Assembly (NCBI GenBank): GCA_943788045.1
Contig: CALSOT010000006.1
Location: 682,001 to 746,000, forward strand
Reading direction: 5' to 3'
Source of the DNA: an uncultured Polaribacter sp.
Lineage (GTDB): Bacteria; Bacteroidota; Bacteroidia; Flavobacteriales; Flavobacteriaceae
Length of the DNA stretch: 64,000 nt
In this document: piece after piece, positions 52,734-61,620 of the stretch
Layout: each line of letters begins with the position of its first letter
Numbering within the stretch: position 1 is the stretch's first letter
Position numbers and translations under genes: made by a program
Notes under the pieces: model-generated
What the model was told of the DNA's origin: nothing
What the model saw: the letters and a program-made list of their open reading frames with translations, nothing else
Databases searched by the model: none

Positions 52734-53894
52734 ATGTCAAAAGAAATAAAATCAGTAAACTACGGTTTAGAAAAAATATTTGAAGGAGCTCAAGATTTCC
52801 TTCCATTGTTAGGTACAGATTATTTAGAGTTTTACGTTGGTAATGCAAAACAAGCAGCACACTTTTACAAAACAGCATTTGGTTTTCAATCCTATGCTTA
52901 TAAAGGACTAGAAACCGGTTCTAAAGATGTTGTGAGTTATGTGCTTACTCAAGATAAAATCAAATTAGTTTTAACAACACCATTAAACAGTAAATCACCA
53001 ATAAACGATCATATTGTAAAACATGGCGATGGTGTAAAAGTAGTCGCTCTTTGGGTAGAAGATGCAAGAAAAGCCTATAAAGAAACAACATCAAGAGGTG
53101 CAAAATCTTATATGGAACCTACTGTTGAAACCGATGAACATGGAGAAGTTATAAGAGCAGGAATTTATACCTATGGAGAAACAGTGCATCTATTTGTAGA
53201 ACGTAAAAACTATAACGGAGCATTTTTACCAGGTTTTAAAAAGTGGGAGTCAGATTACAATCCACCAATTGCAGGTTTAAAATATATAGATCACATGGTG
53301 GGCAATGTTGGGTGGAATCAAATGGATATTTGGGTAAAATGGTATGAAGATGTGATGGGTTTTGAGAATTTTCTATCTTTTGATGACAAACAAATTCATA
53401 CAGAATATTCGGCTTTAATGAGTAAGGTGATGTCTAATGGAAACGGACGAATAAAGTTTCCGATAAATGAGCCAGCAGAAGGGAAAAAACGATCTCAAAT
53501 AGAAGAATATTTAGATTTTTATGAAGGCGCAGGAGTACAGCACATTGCGGTGGCAACTGATGATATTATTGCTACAGTAACTCAATTACGTTATAGTGGT
53601 GTAGAATTTTTATCAACACCTCCAGAAGAATATTATAAAGCGGTTCCGGGAAGATTAGAGGAATATAGTCATGAATTAAGAGAAGATATCGAAAACTTAA
53701 AAGCGTTAGGTATTATGATTGATGCTGACGAAGAGGGATATTTATTGCAGATTTTCACAAAGCCAGTAGAAGACAGGCCGACGCTGTTTTTTGAAATTAT
53801 TCAAAGAATGGGAGCAAAAGGTTTTGGAGCAGGAAACTTTAAGGCATTGTTTGAATCTATAGAACGAGAGCAAGCTAAAAGAGGAACTTTGTAG
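52734..53894 (+). CDS. hppD: 4-hydroxyphenylpyruvate dioxygenase
   Basis: 386 residues of the two-domain vicinal-oxygen-chelate fold. Iron ligands: His in YIDHMVGNVGW, His in GAGVQHIAVATDDI, and Glu in TLFFEIIQRMGAKGFGAGNF near the C-terminus. It converts 4-hydroxyphenylpyruvate to homogentisate, the substrate of the enzyme encoded just upstream. A hairpin (53951-53993) follows 56 nt after the stop. Confidence 0.95.
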   Translation: MSKEIKSVNYGLEKIFEGAQDFLPLLGTDYLEFYVGNAKQAAHFYKTAFGFQSYAYKGLETGSKDVVSYVLTQDKIKLVLTTPLNSKSPINDHIVKHGDGVKVVALWVEDARKAYKETTSRGAKSYMEPTVETDEHGEVIRAGIYTYGETVHLFVERKNYNGAFLPGFKKWESDYNPPIAGLKYIDHMVGNVGWNQMDIWVKWYEDVMGFENFLSFDDKQIHTEYSALMSKVMSNGNGRIKFPINEPAEGKKRSQIEEYLDFYEGAGVQHIAVATDDIIATVTQLRYSGVEFLSTPPEEYYKAVPGRLEEYSHELREDIENLKALGIMIDADEEGYLLQIFTKPVEDRPTLFFEIIQRMGAKGFGAGNFKALFESIEREQAKRGTL

Positions 53895-53950
53895 TTTTGA
53901 TGGCATTGGAACGTAAATAGTTATTTCATAATCAAATTATGATATTTACA

Positions 53951-53993
53951 AGAATCAAGGAGCAAGATTTTAACTATCTTGCCGCTTGATTCT
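53951..53993 (+). terminator. strong hairpin between hppD and the tryptophan dioxygenase gene
   Basis: Two 18-nt arms (53951-53968 and 53976-53993) pair at 16 positions around a 7-nt loop, with one 2x2 internal loop, followed by TTTT at 53993-53996. It can act as a terminator of hppD, though the T-run is short, or as a structured leader, since it ends 19 nt before ATG 54013. Confidence 0.7.
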
Positions 53994-54012
53994 TTTACAC
54001 ATCAAAAAAGTA

Positions 54013-54930
54013 ATGGAAAGAGACGAAATTTTAAAAGCAATAGAAGAAAAGTACGATAAATTAGGAGTTCCTGTGGATTCTATGTTAGAGGGTTTACTAT
54101 GGAGTACACCTATTACCTATTGGGATTATATACAAACAGATACTTTACTTAGTTTACAATCATCTAGAACAACACAGCCAGATGAAATGGTTTTTATTAT
54201 GTACCATCAGGTAAATGAGTTGCTGTTTAAAATGATTTTGTGGGAAATAGATCAAATTGCAAAGGTATCTGAAATCACTGCAGATAAGTTTTTGATGCAT
54301 TTGGGAAGAATTAGTAGATATTTCGATATGCTCTGTAATTCTTTTGATGTGATGGCAGACGGAATGGAGCCTGATCAATATCTAAAATTTAGAAATACAC
54401 TAACTCCTGCAAGTGGTTTTCAATCTGCTCAATATCGTAAAATTGAATTTGCATCAACAGAATTGATTAATCTAATTGATGCTCGTCATAGGGAAGCGAT
54501 AGATACAAATTCATCATTTAACCATGCATACGAGCATTTGTATTGGCAAGCAGCAGGGAAAAATCACGCAACAGGCAAGAAATCTACTTTATTAAAGCTT
54601 TTTGAGAAGAAATATAAAGCAGGTTTTATTGATTCTATGCAGGAATATAATGAGATTAACTTGTCTAAAAAATTCAAACAATTACCCAAAGATGTGCAGT
54701 TAAACCAAGAGTTAATCGAAGCAATGCGAAATTATGATTATATCGTTAATGTGAAATGGGTAATGGCTCATTACAACGCCGCTGATAAATATTTAGGAGG
54801 AAAAGACAAAGATTTAGAAGCAACAGGCGGCAGTAGTTGGCGTAAATACATGCATCCAAAATTTCAGCGAAGAATTTTTTTCCCATATTTATGGAGTGAA
54901 GAAGAATTAAAGAACTGGGGTACTTTTTAA
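54013..54930 (+). CDS. tryptophan 2,3-dioxygenase family protein
   Basis: 305 residues from ATG 54013 (MERDEILKAIEEKYDKLGVP); an upstream in-frame start at 53986 lies inside the hairpin and is rejected. The heme-dioxygenase helices include TYWDYIQTDTLLSLQ, DEMVFIMYHQVNELLFKMIL with the substrate-side His, and NTLTPASGFQSAQYRKIE. It would oxidise tryptophan to N-formylkynurenine. The hmgA-hppD-TDO clustering suggests co-ordinated aromatic amino-acid use. No other kynurenine-pathway gene is near. Confidence 0.9.
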   Translation: MERDEILKAIEEKYDKLGVPVDSMLEGLLWSTPITYWDYIQTDTLLSLQSSRTTQPDEMVFIMYHQVNELLFKMILWEIDQIAKVSEITADKFLMHLGRISRYFDMLCNSFDVMADGMEPDQYLKFRNTLTPASGFQSAQYRKIEFASTELINLIDARHREAIDTNSSFNHAYEHLYWQAAGKNHATGKKSTLLKLFEKKYKAGFIDSMQEYNEINLSKKFKQLPKDVQLNQELIEAMRNYDYIVNVKWVMAHYNAADKYLGGKDKDLEATGGSSWRKYMHPKFQRRIFFPYLWSEEELKNWGTF

Positions 54931-55110
54931 ATTAGCATATTTCATAAAATTTTGTGGGTGTTGCATCCTGAATTATTCTTTTAATTTAATTTATTTAGTG
55001 AAATAGAACTTGTAAAGTTTTCCTAAAAAGATGCTACATGATCATGAAGAGGTTGTTTTTTTCTTTTTTGGAACAGTAATTGTCATTACTTTTTTATAAG
55101 TTTGGTTTCT

Positions 55111-55881
55111 ATGAAAAAGTATATCCTATTATTTTTTACGTTTTTTTTCTGTGCAGCTCTAAGTAGTCAAGAAAAATCAAAAGCTTTTAAAAGTGGTGAA
55201 CGGCTGCGTTATAAAATGAGCTATAGTGGTTTTTTAAGAGCCGGAACAGCCATTTTAGAGGTTGATGAAAAAGAGTTAAATGGTAAAAAAGTGTTTCACA
55301 CAAAGGGATCAGGTTGGACATCTGGAATGATAAAATGGTTCTTTGAGGTAGACGATAAATATGAATCTTACTTTGATAAAGACACCATTAAACCTTACCT
55401 TTTTAAGAGAAAAATTAATGAAGGCGGTTATAAAAAACATAGAATAACTTCATTTAATCATGTTTCCAATAGAGCTTACACACAAGACTTTACTTTGCAA
55501 AAAGATACATCAGTAGCATTTTTTAATGTACAAGACATGCTTTCTTCTTTTTATTATTTAAGAGGTAGAGATGTTAAAAGTATGAAAAAAGGAGAAGAAA
55601 TTGCGATTGATATGTTTATGGATTCTCAAGTATACCCTTTTAAATTGAGGTTTTTAGGGAGGGAACTTCTAAAAACTAAATTTGGAAAAATAAATACCAT
55701 GATTTTTAGACCTTTGGTTCAATCAGGTAGAATATTTAAAGCACAAGAAAGTGTTACTTTATGGATTACGGATGATGCAAACAAAATACCAATTAAAATG
55801 AAAGCAGATTTAGCTGTTGGTTCTCTTAGAGCTGATTTAGAGCAATACAAAGGTTTGGCAAATCCTTTTATTAAAAAGTAA
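55111..55881 (+). CDS. DUF3108 domain periplasmic protein
   Basis: 256 residues from ATG 55111; three more residues are possible from 55102. A signal peptide (MKKYILLFFTFFFCAALSSQ) precedes a DUF3108 beta-rich domain (about 28-250; FKSGERLRYKMSYSGFLRAGTA, VDDKYESYFDKDTIKPY). Periplasmic, function unknown. Its usual neighbours in flavobacteria are the M23 lipoprotein gene and pgi, as found here. Confidence 0.85.
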   Translation: MKKYILLFFTFFFCAALSSQEKSKAFKSGERLRYKMSYSGFLRAGTAILEVDEKELNGKKVFHTKGSGWTSGMIKWFFEVDDKYESYFDKDTIKPYLFKRKINEGGYKKHRITSFNHVSNRAYTQDFTLQKDTSVAFFNVQDMLSSFYYLRGRDVKSMKKGEEIAIDMFMDSQVYPFKLRFLGRELLKTKFGKINTMIFRPLVQSGRIFKAQESVTLWITDDANKIPIKMKADLAVGSLRADLEQYKGLANPFIKK

Positions 55882-55983
55882 TAAATTTTTAGCGAAACCG
55901 ATTTAGGAACTTCATTAAGATTAGAGACTTAAAAAACTTTTTTATTTGTATTTTTGAAAACCACATTCAATAGTACATATTTT

Positions 55984-57252
55984 TTGAAAAAAATAATCTT
56001 CTTTTTTGTTTTAATAACTGCATTCTTGTCTTGTAAAAAACAGTCAGAAAAATCAATTTCATCTATTAAAAAAGTAAAGTTAAAACCCGTATACCAATTT
56101 GGGTATAAGTTAGACGACTTTCTAGTTATACGAGACACAATTAAAAACGGGGAGAGTTTTGGGGCTATTTTAGATAGACATCACGTCTTTTATCCTAAAA
56201 TAAATAAGATCGCTGTGTCGATTAAAGAAATATTTGATGTGAGGAGGGTTAGAGCAGGAAAACCTTACACGATTCTAGCAAGTAAAGACTCTACAGAAAA
56301 AGCACAAGTTTTTATTTATAACCATAATAAAATTAATGCTACAATTATCGATTTTAAAGATTCTTTAATTACCGCTAAACGTTATGAAAAGCCAGTAAAA
56401 AAGATTCTTAAAACAGTTGGAGGTTCTATTAACTCTAGTTTTTCTGTAACTATGGATAGCTTAGGTGTTAATGCAGGTGTAACGAATGAGGTTGCGGATA
56501 TTTATGCATGGACTTTAGACTTTTTTAAACTTCAGAAAGGAGATTCTTTCAAACTTACATTCGAAGAAAGATTTATAGAAGATACTATTTATGCAGGTTA
56601 TGGAGAGATAAAATCAGCTGTTTTTAAACACAAAGGAAGAGACTTATTTGCCTTTAGGTTTATAGCAGATTCTATTCAAGGAATTCCAGAATATTACGAT
56701 GATCAAGGAAATATGCTTCGCAGTCAGTTCTTAAAATCACCAATAAAATTTAGGTACAGAATTTCGTCGAGGTATAACTTAAGAAGAAGAATCGCTTATT
56801 ACGGCAACAGAATTAAACCACACAGAGGTACAGATTTTGCTGCAAACGTTGGAACCGAAATTTTAGCCACAGCAAGTGGTGTTGTGGTAGAATCAACAAG
56901 ACGAGGAGGTAATGGTAAATATGTTAAAATAAAGCATAACGCAACTTATTCTACACAGTATTTACATATGAAAAACCGTAAGGTTAAAAAAGGACAATAC
57001 GTAAAACAAGGAGATGTAATCGGTTGGGTAGGAATGACGGGTAATACAGGAGGACCTCATGTATGCTATCGTTTTTGGAAAAACGGAAGAGAAGTAGATC
57101 CTTTTAAGCAAAAGTTGCCAGCAGCAAAACCTTTAAAGAAAGAGATAAAACCAAGATATTTGGAGTTTATTAAACCAATTAAATATCAATTAGAAAATAC
57201 AGTGCTTCCGGTTAAACAGCCAGAGGTTATAAATAATCTAGCTAAAAAATAA
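55984..57252 (+). CDS. M23 family peptidoglycan endopeptidase lipoprotein
   Basis: 422 residues from TTG 55984, reading MKKIIFFFVLITAFLSC with a lipobox Cys at 17. The TTG at 55954 is rejected: it is inside the -7 element TATTTTTG (55949-55956). The M23 core shows the full motif set HRGTDFAANVGTEIL (H-x-x-x-D) and GGPHVCYRFW in place of the more common HLH, a partial match that leaves the second metal ligand set in question. An OapA-like N-terminal domain (about 40-200) is also present. Likely an outer-membrane-anchored wall hydrolase or its activator. Followed by pgi after 6 nt. Confidence 0.88.
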   Translation: MKKIIFFFVLITAFLSCKKQSEKSISSIKKVKLKPVYQFGYKLDDFLVIRDTIKNGESFGAILDRHHVFYPKINKIAVSIKEIFDVRRVRAGKPYTILASKDSTEKAQVFIYNHNKINATIIDFKDSLITAKRYEKPVKKILKTVGGSINSSFSVTMDSLGVNAGVTNEVADIYAWTLDFFKLQKGDSFKLTFEERFIEDTIYAGYGEIKSAVFKHKGRDLFAFRFIADSIQGIPEYYDDQGNMLRSQFLKSPIKFRYRISSRYNLRRRIAYYGNRIKPHRGTDFAANVGTEILATASGVVVESTRRGGNGKYVKIKHNATYSTQYLHMKNRKVKKGQYVKQGDVIGWVGMTGNTGGPHVCYRFWKNGREVDPFKQKLPAAKPLKKEIKPRYLEFIKPIKYQLENTVLPVKQPEVINNLAKK

Positions 57253-57258
57253 ATATTG

Positions 57259-58824
57259 ATGGCATTAAAAAATATCAACCCAACTGCAACCAACGCTTGG
57301 AAAGAATTAACAAATCATTTTAATGATATTCAAAATATCAATATAAAAGATTTAGCAAAAGATGTAAATAGAAAAGAAGATTTTTCATTAAATTTTGATG
57401 ATTTATCAGTAGACTTTTCTAAGAATAGAATTACAAAAGAAACCATTCAATTATTAGTAGACTTAGCAAAAGAAGTAGATTTAAAAGACGCTATTGAAAA
57501 GCAGTATTCTGGTGAAATTATAAATGTAACAGAAGGTAGAGAAGTTTTACACACAGCTTTAAGAAGTTCGTCTGAAGAGCCAATTTTGGTTGAAGGGAAA
57601 AATATTAAACCTCAAATTCAAGCTGCATTAAGAAAAATTAAAAGTTTTTCTAACAAAGTCATCTCTGGGAAGTGGAAAGGGTATACGGGTAAATCTATTA
57701 CTGATATTGTAAATATAGGTATCGGAGGTTCAGATTTAGGGCCAGATATGGTTGTAGAATCTTTAAAACATTATAAAAATCAATTAAATACTCATTTTGT
57801 TTCTAATGTTGATGGTGATCACGTATCAGAAATTATAAAAACGTTAAACCCCGAAACTACGTTGTTTGTAATTGTATCAAAAACCTTTACAACACAAGAA
57901 ACTATTACCAATTCTGAAACGATCAAAAACTGGTTTTTAAAATCAGCGACTATTTTTGATATTCCTAAACATTTTGTCGCGGTTTCAACAAACTTAGAAG
58001 CGGTGGATAACTTTGGCATCGATAAGAAAAACGTTTTTCCAATGTGGAACTGGGTAGGAGGCCGTTTTTCTCTTTGGTCTGCAGTGGGTTTGTCTATCAG
58101 TTTATCTGTTGGCTATGATAATTACAAAGCATTATTAGAAGGAGCAGAAGAGATGGATCTTCACTATAAAAACGAAGAATTTGATAAAAATATTCCTGTA
58201 ATTTTAGCATTGATAAGTATTTGGTATAATAACTTTTACGGCGCAGAAACAGAAGCTGTTTTACCTTATTCTCAGTATTTAAAGAAACTTCCAGATTATT
58301 TGCAACAAGCTATTATGGAAAGCAATGGTAAAGGTGTAGATAGAAATGGTGATAAAATAGATTATCAAACAGGAACAATTGTTTGGGGAAGTACAGGTAC
58401 AAATATGCAACATGCTTTTATGCAATTAGTACACCAAGGAACCAAATTGATTCCTGCGGATTTTATTGGTTATAAAGAATCACTGCACGGTTTAACAGAT
58501 CATCACAACAAATTAATGGCAAACTATTATGGTCAAATGGATGCATTAGCTTTTGGTAAAACAAAAGAAGAAGTTCATTTAGAGTTAAAGTTTTCTGGTA
58601 ATGAAGATAAAATTGAATCCCTTTTACCTTTTAAAGTTTTTGAAGGAAATCGGCCAAGTAATGCAATTCTTTTTGATAAATTAACACCTCGCTCTTTAGG
58701 TAAGTTAATTGCACTTTATGAACATAAAATCTATACCCAAGGAATATTGTGGAATATTTATAGCTATGATCAGTTTGGTGTGGAATTAGGAAAAGAACTA
58801 GCAAAAAAAATATTGAATAAATAG
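57259..58824 (+). CDS. pgi: glucose-6-phosphate isomerase
   Basis: 521 residues from ATG 57259; a TTG directly before it is less likely. PGI signature 1 ([16 protein letters not shown] near 155) and signature 2 region ([16 protein letters not shown]) are present, with catalytic Glu in [24 protein letters not shown], and the His/Lys in [16 protein letters not shown]. It interconverts glucose-6-P and fructose-6-P. 6 nt after the M23 lipoprotein stop. Confidence 0.97.
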   Translation: MALKNINPTATNAWKELTNHFNDIQNINIKDLAKDVNRKEDFSLNFDDLSVDFSKNRITKETIQLLVDLAKEVDLKDAIEKQYSGEIINVTEGREVLHTALRSSSEEPILVEGKNIKPQIQAALRKIKSFSNKVISGKWKGYTGKSITDIVNIGIGGSDLGPDMVVESLKHYKNQLNTHFVSNVDGDHVSEIIKTLNPETTLFVIVSKTFTTQETITNSETIKNWFLKSATIFDIPKHFVAVSTNLEAVDNFGIDKKNVFPMWNWVGGRFSLWSAVGLSISLSVGYDNYKALLEGAEEMDLHYKNEEFDKNIPVILALISIWYNNFYGAETEAVLPYSQYLKKLPDYLQQAIMESNGKGVDRNGDKIDYQTGTIVWGSTGTNMQHAFMQLVHQGTKLIPADFIGYKESLHGLTDHHNKLMANYYGQMDALAFGKTKEEVHLELKFSGNEDKIESLLPFKVFEGNRPSNAILFDKLTPRSLGKLIALYEHKIYTQGILWNIYSYDQFGVELGKELAKKILNK

Positions 58825-58952
58825 TTTTTTAGGAGACTGTAAATCCACAATTCAAATATTTGATGCTATGTTTATTATTTGTTAATAATTCGATTGTTAT
58901 TTAATTTATTGATTATTAGGATTTAGATGTCTTTTTTCTTAGATTTGAGTTC

Positions 58953-59015
58953 TTAATGTTTTGTTAATTCTTAACATTGGGTTAACTTTAGGAAGCTGTA
59001 AAATGGGGATTTTTG
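58953..59015 (+). promoter_or_regulatory. TTAA-type direct-repeat boxes and -7 region upstream of the second TonB receptor
   Basis: Four TTAA boxes on the plus strand: TTAATG (58953), TTAATT (58964), TTAACA (58971) and TTAACT (58982), spaced 11, 7 and 11 nt. The last two extend to 11-mers agreeing at nine positions. A -7-like GATTTTTG (59008-59015) follows, with the last box in the -33 position instead of a TTG. This is the layout expected for an OmpR/PhoB-type activator binding as two dimers, by inference only; TTAA is common in such AT-rich DNA. Confidence 0.35.
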
Positions 59016-59044
59016 CAGAATATTTAATAACATAAAATTATACA

Positions 59045-61600
59045 ATGAGAAATTTTAAAAACTTATTATTTGTAGTGGTGTTTTTTATATCTGCTACTGT
59101 TTTAGGACAAACTAAGATTACTGGTATTGTTGTCGATGAGACAAATCAATCTTTACCAGGAGCTAGTGTTGTTGTAAAAGGTACAACAAACGGTACATCA
59201 ACTGATTTTGATGGAAAGTTTACACTCCAAGCAGAGTCTGCTTCTGGAACAGTTGTCGTATCTTTTATTGGTTACAAATCTAAAGAAGTTAGTTTTTCTT
59301 CTTCGAAAGCCAATATAGGAACGGTTCAGTTAGAAGAAGATTCAGTTTTAGATGAAATTGTAATTACTGCTACTTCATTTGCTATTGATAGAAAAACTCC
59401 TGTTGCGGTTTCTACTGTAAAAGCAGCGGATATTGAAGCAAAATTAGGTACCCAAGAATTTCCTGAGATTTTAAAATCTACTCCAGGTGTATACGCTACT
59501 AAAGCAGGTGGTGGTTATGGAGACTCAAGAATTAACTTACGTGGATTTAGTTCTGCAAACGTTGCGGTTATGATTAATGGAGTTCCTGTTAATGATATGG
59601 AAAACGGAGCTGTGTATTGGTCTAACTGGGCAGGTTTATCTGATGTTACATCTGCAATGCAAGTGCAAAGAGGTTTAGGAGCATCTAAAGTTGCAGTACC
59701 TTCTATAGGAGGAACAATCAACATAATTTCTAAATCTTCAGATGCAGAGCAAGGAGGTAATGTAAAAATGTCTACCGGAAATAACGGATATCAAAAATAT
59801 GGTATGACGTTGTCTACTGGTTTAATGGATAATGGTCTTGCAGTTACTGCTTCTGCTGCTAAAATTTCTGGAGATGGTTATGTTGATGGACTTCAGTTTA
59901 GCGGAGTAAATTATTTCTTAAATGTTTCTAAAATTATAAACGATAATCATAAATTATCTTTCAACGTAATTGGTGCAAAACAAACGCACGGACAACGTTT
60001 TAATAGAACCACAATTGCAGGTAATAGAGCTACAGAGCAAGGTGGTCAGAGGTTTAACTTGGATTGGGGTTACAGAAATGGACAAGTTGAAAATTCTTCT
60101 TTTAACTTTTATCACAAACCTCAGGTGTCTCTTAACCACGATTGGGTAATTTCAGACAGAACATACTTAACAACAGTTGCTTATGTTTCTTATGGTTCTG
60201 GAGGAGGTAGAAGATTGGACAATTCTGCCGATGGAGAACTTAACATAGGAAAAGCTGAGTATAGATTAGGAGGTGCAGATCAACCAATTGATTTTGATAG
60301 AATTATCCAAGAAAACAAAGATAGAGGTGCATTAGGTTCTTCAAATGTGTTTTTAGCGTCTAATAATGATCACGAATGGTACGGAGTTTTATCTACACTT
60401 AAAACTGATTTATCAGACAATTTGAAACTAACTGCAGGTTTAGATGGTAGATACTACAAAGGTATTCATTATTACGAGGTGACAGATTTATTAGGAGGTG
60501 AGTTTTTCCAAAACCCAAATAGAAATGATAATAATTTTAACGAAGCCTTAAAAGTTGGTGATCGTTTAAATAGAGACTATGAAGGTAGAGTTTTAAGATA
60601 CGGTCTTTTTACTCAGTTAGAATATTCTAAAGAAGAATTATCTGTTTTCTTATCTACAAATATTTCTAATACAAGATATGGTAGATCTAGCTTCTTAGAC
60701 GATTCTACTAATATAAATGGTAGAGTTTCAGATAACGTTAATTTTGTAGGTTTTGGTACAAAAGGAGGAGCAAATTATAATTTAGATGATACTAACAATG
60801 TTTTTGCTAACGTGGGGTATTTTTCTAGAGCACCGTTCTTAACTGGAGGAGTTTTTGTAAATAAAGAATCTATCGATTTTAACGAGGACGCTGCAAATGA
60901 AAAGATTTTTAGTGCTGAAATTGGATATGGATACCGAAGCGAGAAATTTAATGCAAATGTAAATGTTTATAGAACCTCTTGGTTAGATAAATCTATTTCT
61001 CCTAGTGTAAGAGATCGTGATAACCCAGGAGAATTCTTAAATACTAATATTACTGGATTAGACGCTTTACATCAAGGAATAGAGCTTGATTTCGTCTACA
61101 AATTATCTGATAAATTAAGAGTAAACGGAATGGTTTCTTTGGGAGATTGGAAATGGAAAAGTGATGTAGTAGCTGATGTTTTTAATGATGACGGAACTTT
61201 AAATACTACAATAGAAGTTTTAGCAACAGATTTAAAAGTTAATGATGCTGCTCAAACTACTTGGGCCTTAGGAACTAACTATAAGGTTTTAGATAAAACT
61301 TCAATATCTTTGGACTATAATTACGCGGGCGATATTTATGCTCGAGTTGATTTTAGTCAAGGAACAACAGACAGACAAAACACATGGAAGTTACCTTCAT
61401 ATCATTTATTTGATTTAGGAGTTAATCATGGATTTAGTATTGGAGATTTTGATGCTACCTTAAGAGGGAATATGAATAATATATTTAATGTTGAATACGT
61501 TTCTGATGCTTTTGATGCCTCAAGTCACTCAGCTGCAGATGCTGATGTATTCTATGGAGCTGGAAGAACATTTAGTTTAGGGTTAACGGTTAACTTTTAA
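59045..61600 (+). CDS. TonB-dependent outer-membrane receptor with carboxypeptidase-regulatory-like domain
   Basis: 851 residues. Signal peptide (about 1-22), CarboxypepD_reg-like domain (about 24-105; ITGIVVDETNQSLPGASVVV and STDFDGKFTL), plug (about 110-225; INLRGFSSANVAVMINGV, then MENGAVYWSNWAGL) and barrel ending LGLTVNF. The plug sequence with VNDMENGAVYWSNWAGL is common in flavobacteria. The ligand is unknown. The next gene, 20 nt away, is a repeat-containing lipoprotein, the likely partner. The upstream boxes at 58953-59015 suggest control by a response regulator. Confidence 0.93.
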   Translation: MRNFKNLLFVVVFFISATVLGQTKITGIVVDETNQSLPGASVVVKGTTNGTSTDFDGKFTLQAESASGTVVVSFIGYKSKEVSFSSSKANIGTVQLEEDSVLDEIVITATSFAIDRKTPVAVSTVKAADIEAKLGTQEFPEILKSTPGVYATKAGGGYGDSRINLRGFSSANVAVMINGVPVNDMENGAVYWSNWAGLSDVTSAMQVQRGLGASKVAVPSIGGTINIISKSSDAEQGGNVKMSTGNNGYQKYGMTLSTGLMDNGLAVTASAAKISGDGYVDGLQFSGVNYFLNVSKIINDNHKLSFNVIGAKQTHGQRFNRTTIAGNRATEQGGQRFNLDWGYRNGQVENSSFNFYHKPQVSLNHDWVISDRTYLTTVAYVSYGSGGGRRLDNSADGELNIGKAEYRLGGADQPIDFDRIIQENKDRGALGSSNVFLASNNDHEWYGVLSTLKTDLSDNLKLTAGLDGRYYKGIHYYEVTDLLGGEFFQNPNRNDNNFNEALKVGDRLNRDYEGRVLRYGLFTQLEYSKEELSVFLSTNISNTRYGRSSFLDDSTNINGRVSDNVNFVGFGTKGGANYNLDDTNNVFANVGYFSRAPFLTGGVFVNKESIDFNEDAANEKIFSAEIGYGYRSEKFNANVNVYRTSWLDKSISPSVRDRDNPGEFLNTNITGLDALHQGIELDFVYKLSDKLRVNGMVSLGDWKWKSDVVADVFNDDGTLNTTIEVLATDLKVNDAAQTTWALGTNYKVLDKTSISLDYNYAGDIYARVDFSQGTTDRQNTWKLPSYHLFDLGVNHGFSIGDFDATLRGNMNNIFNVEYVSDAFDASSHSAADADVFYGAGRTFSLGLTVNF

Positions 61601-61620
61601 AAAAATACACACACACAATC

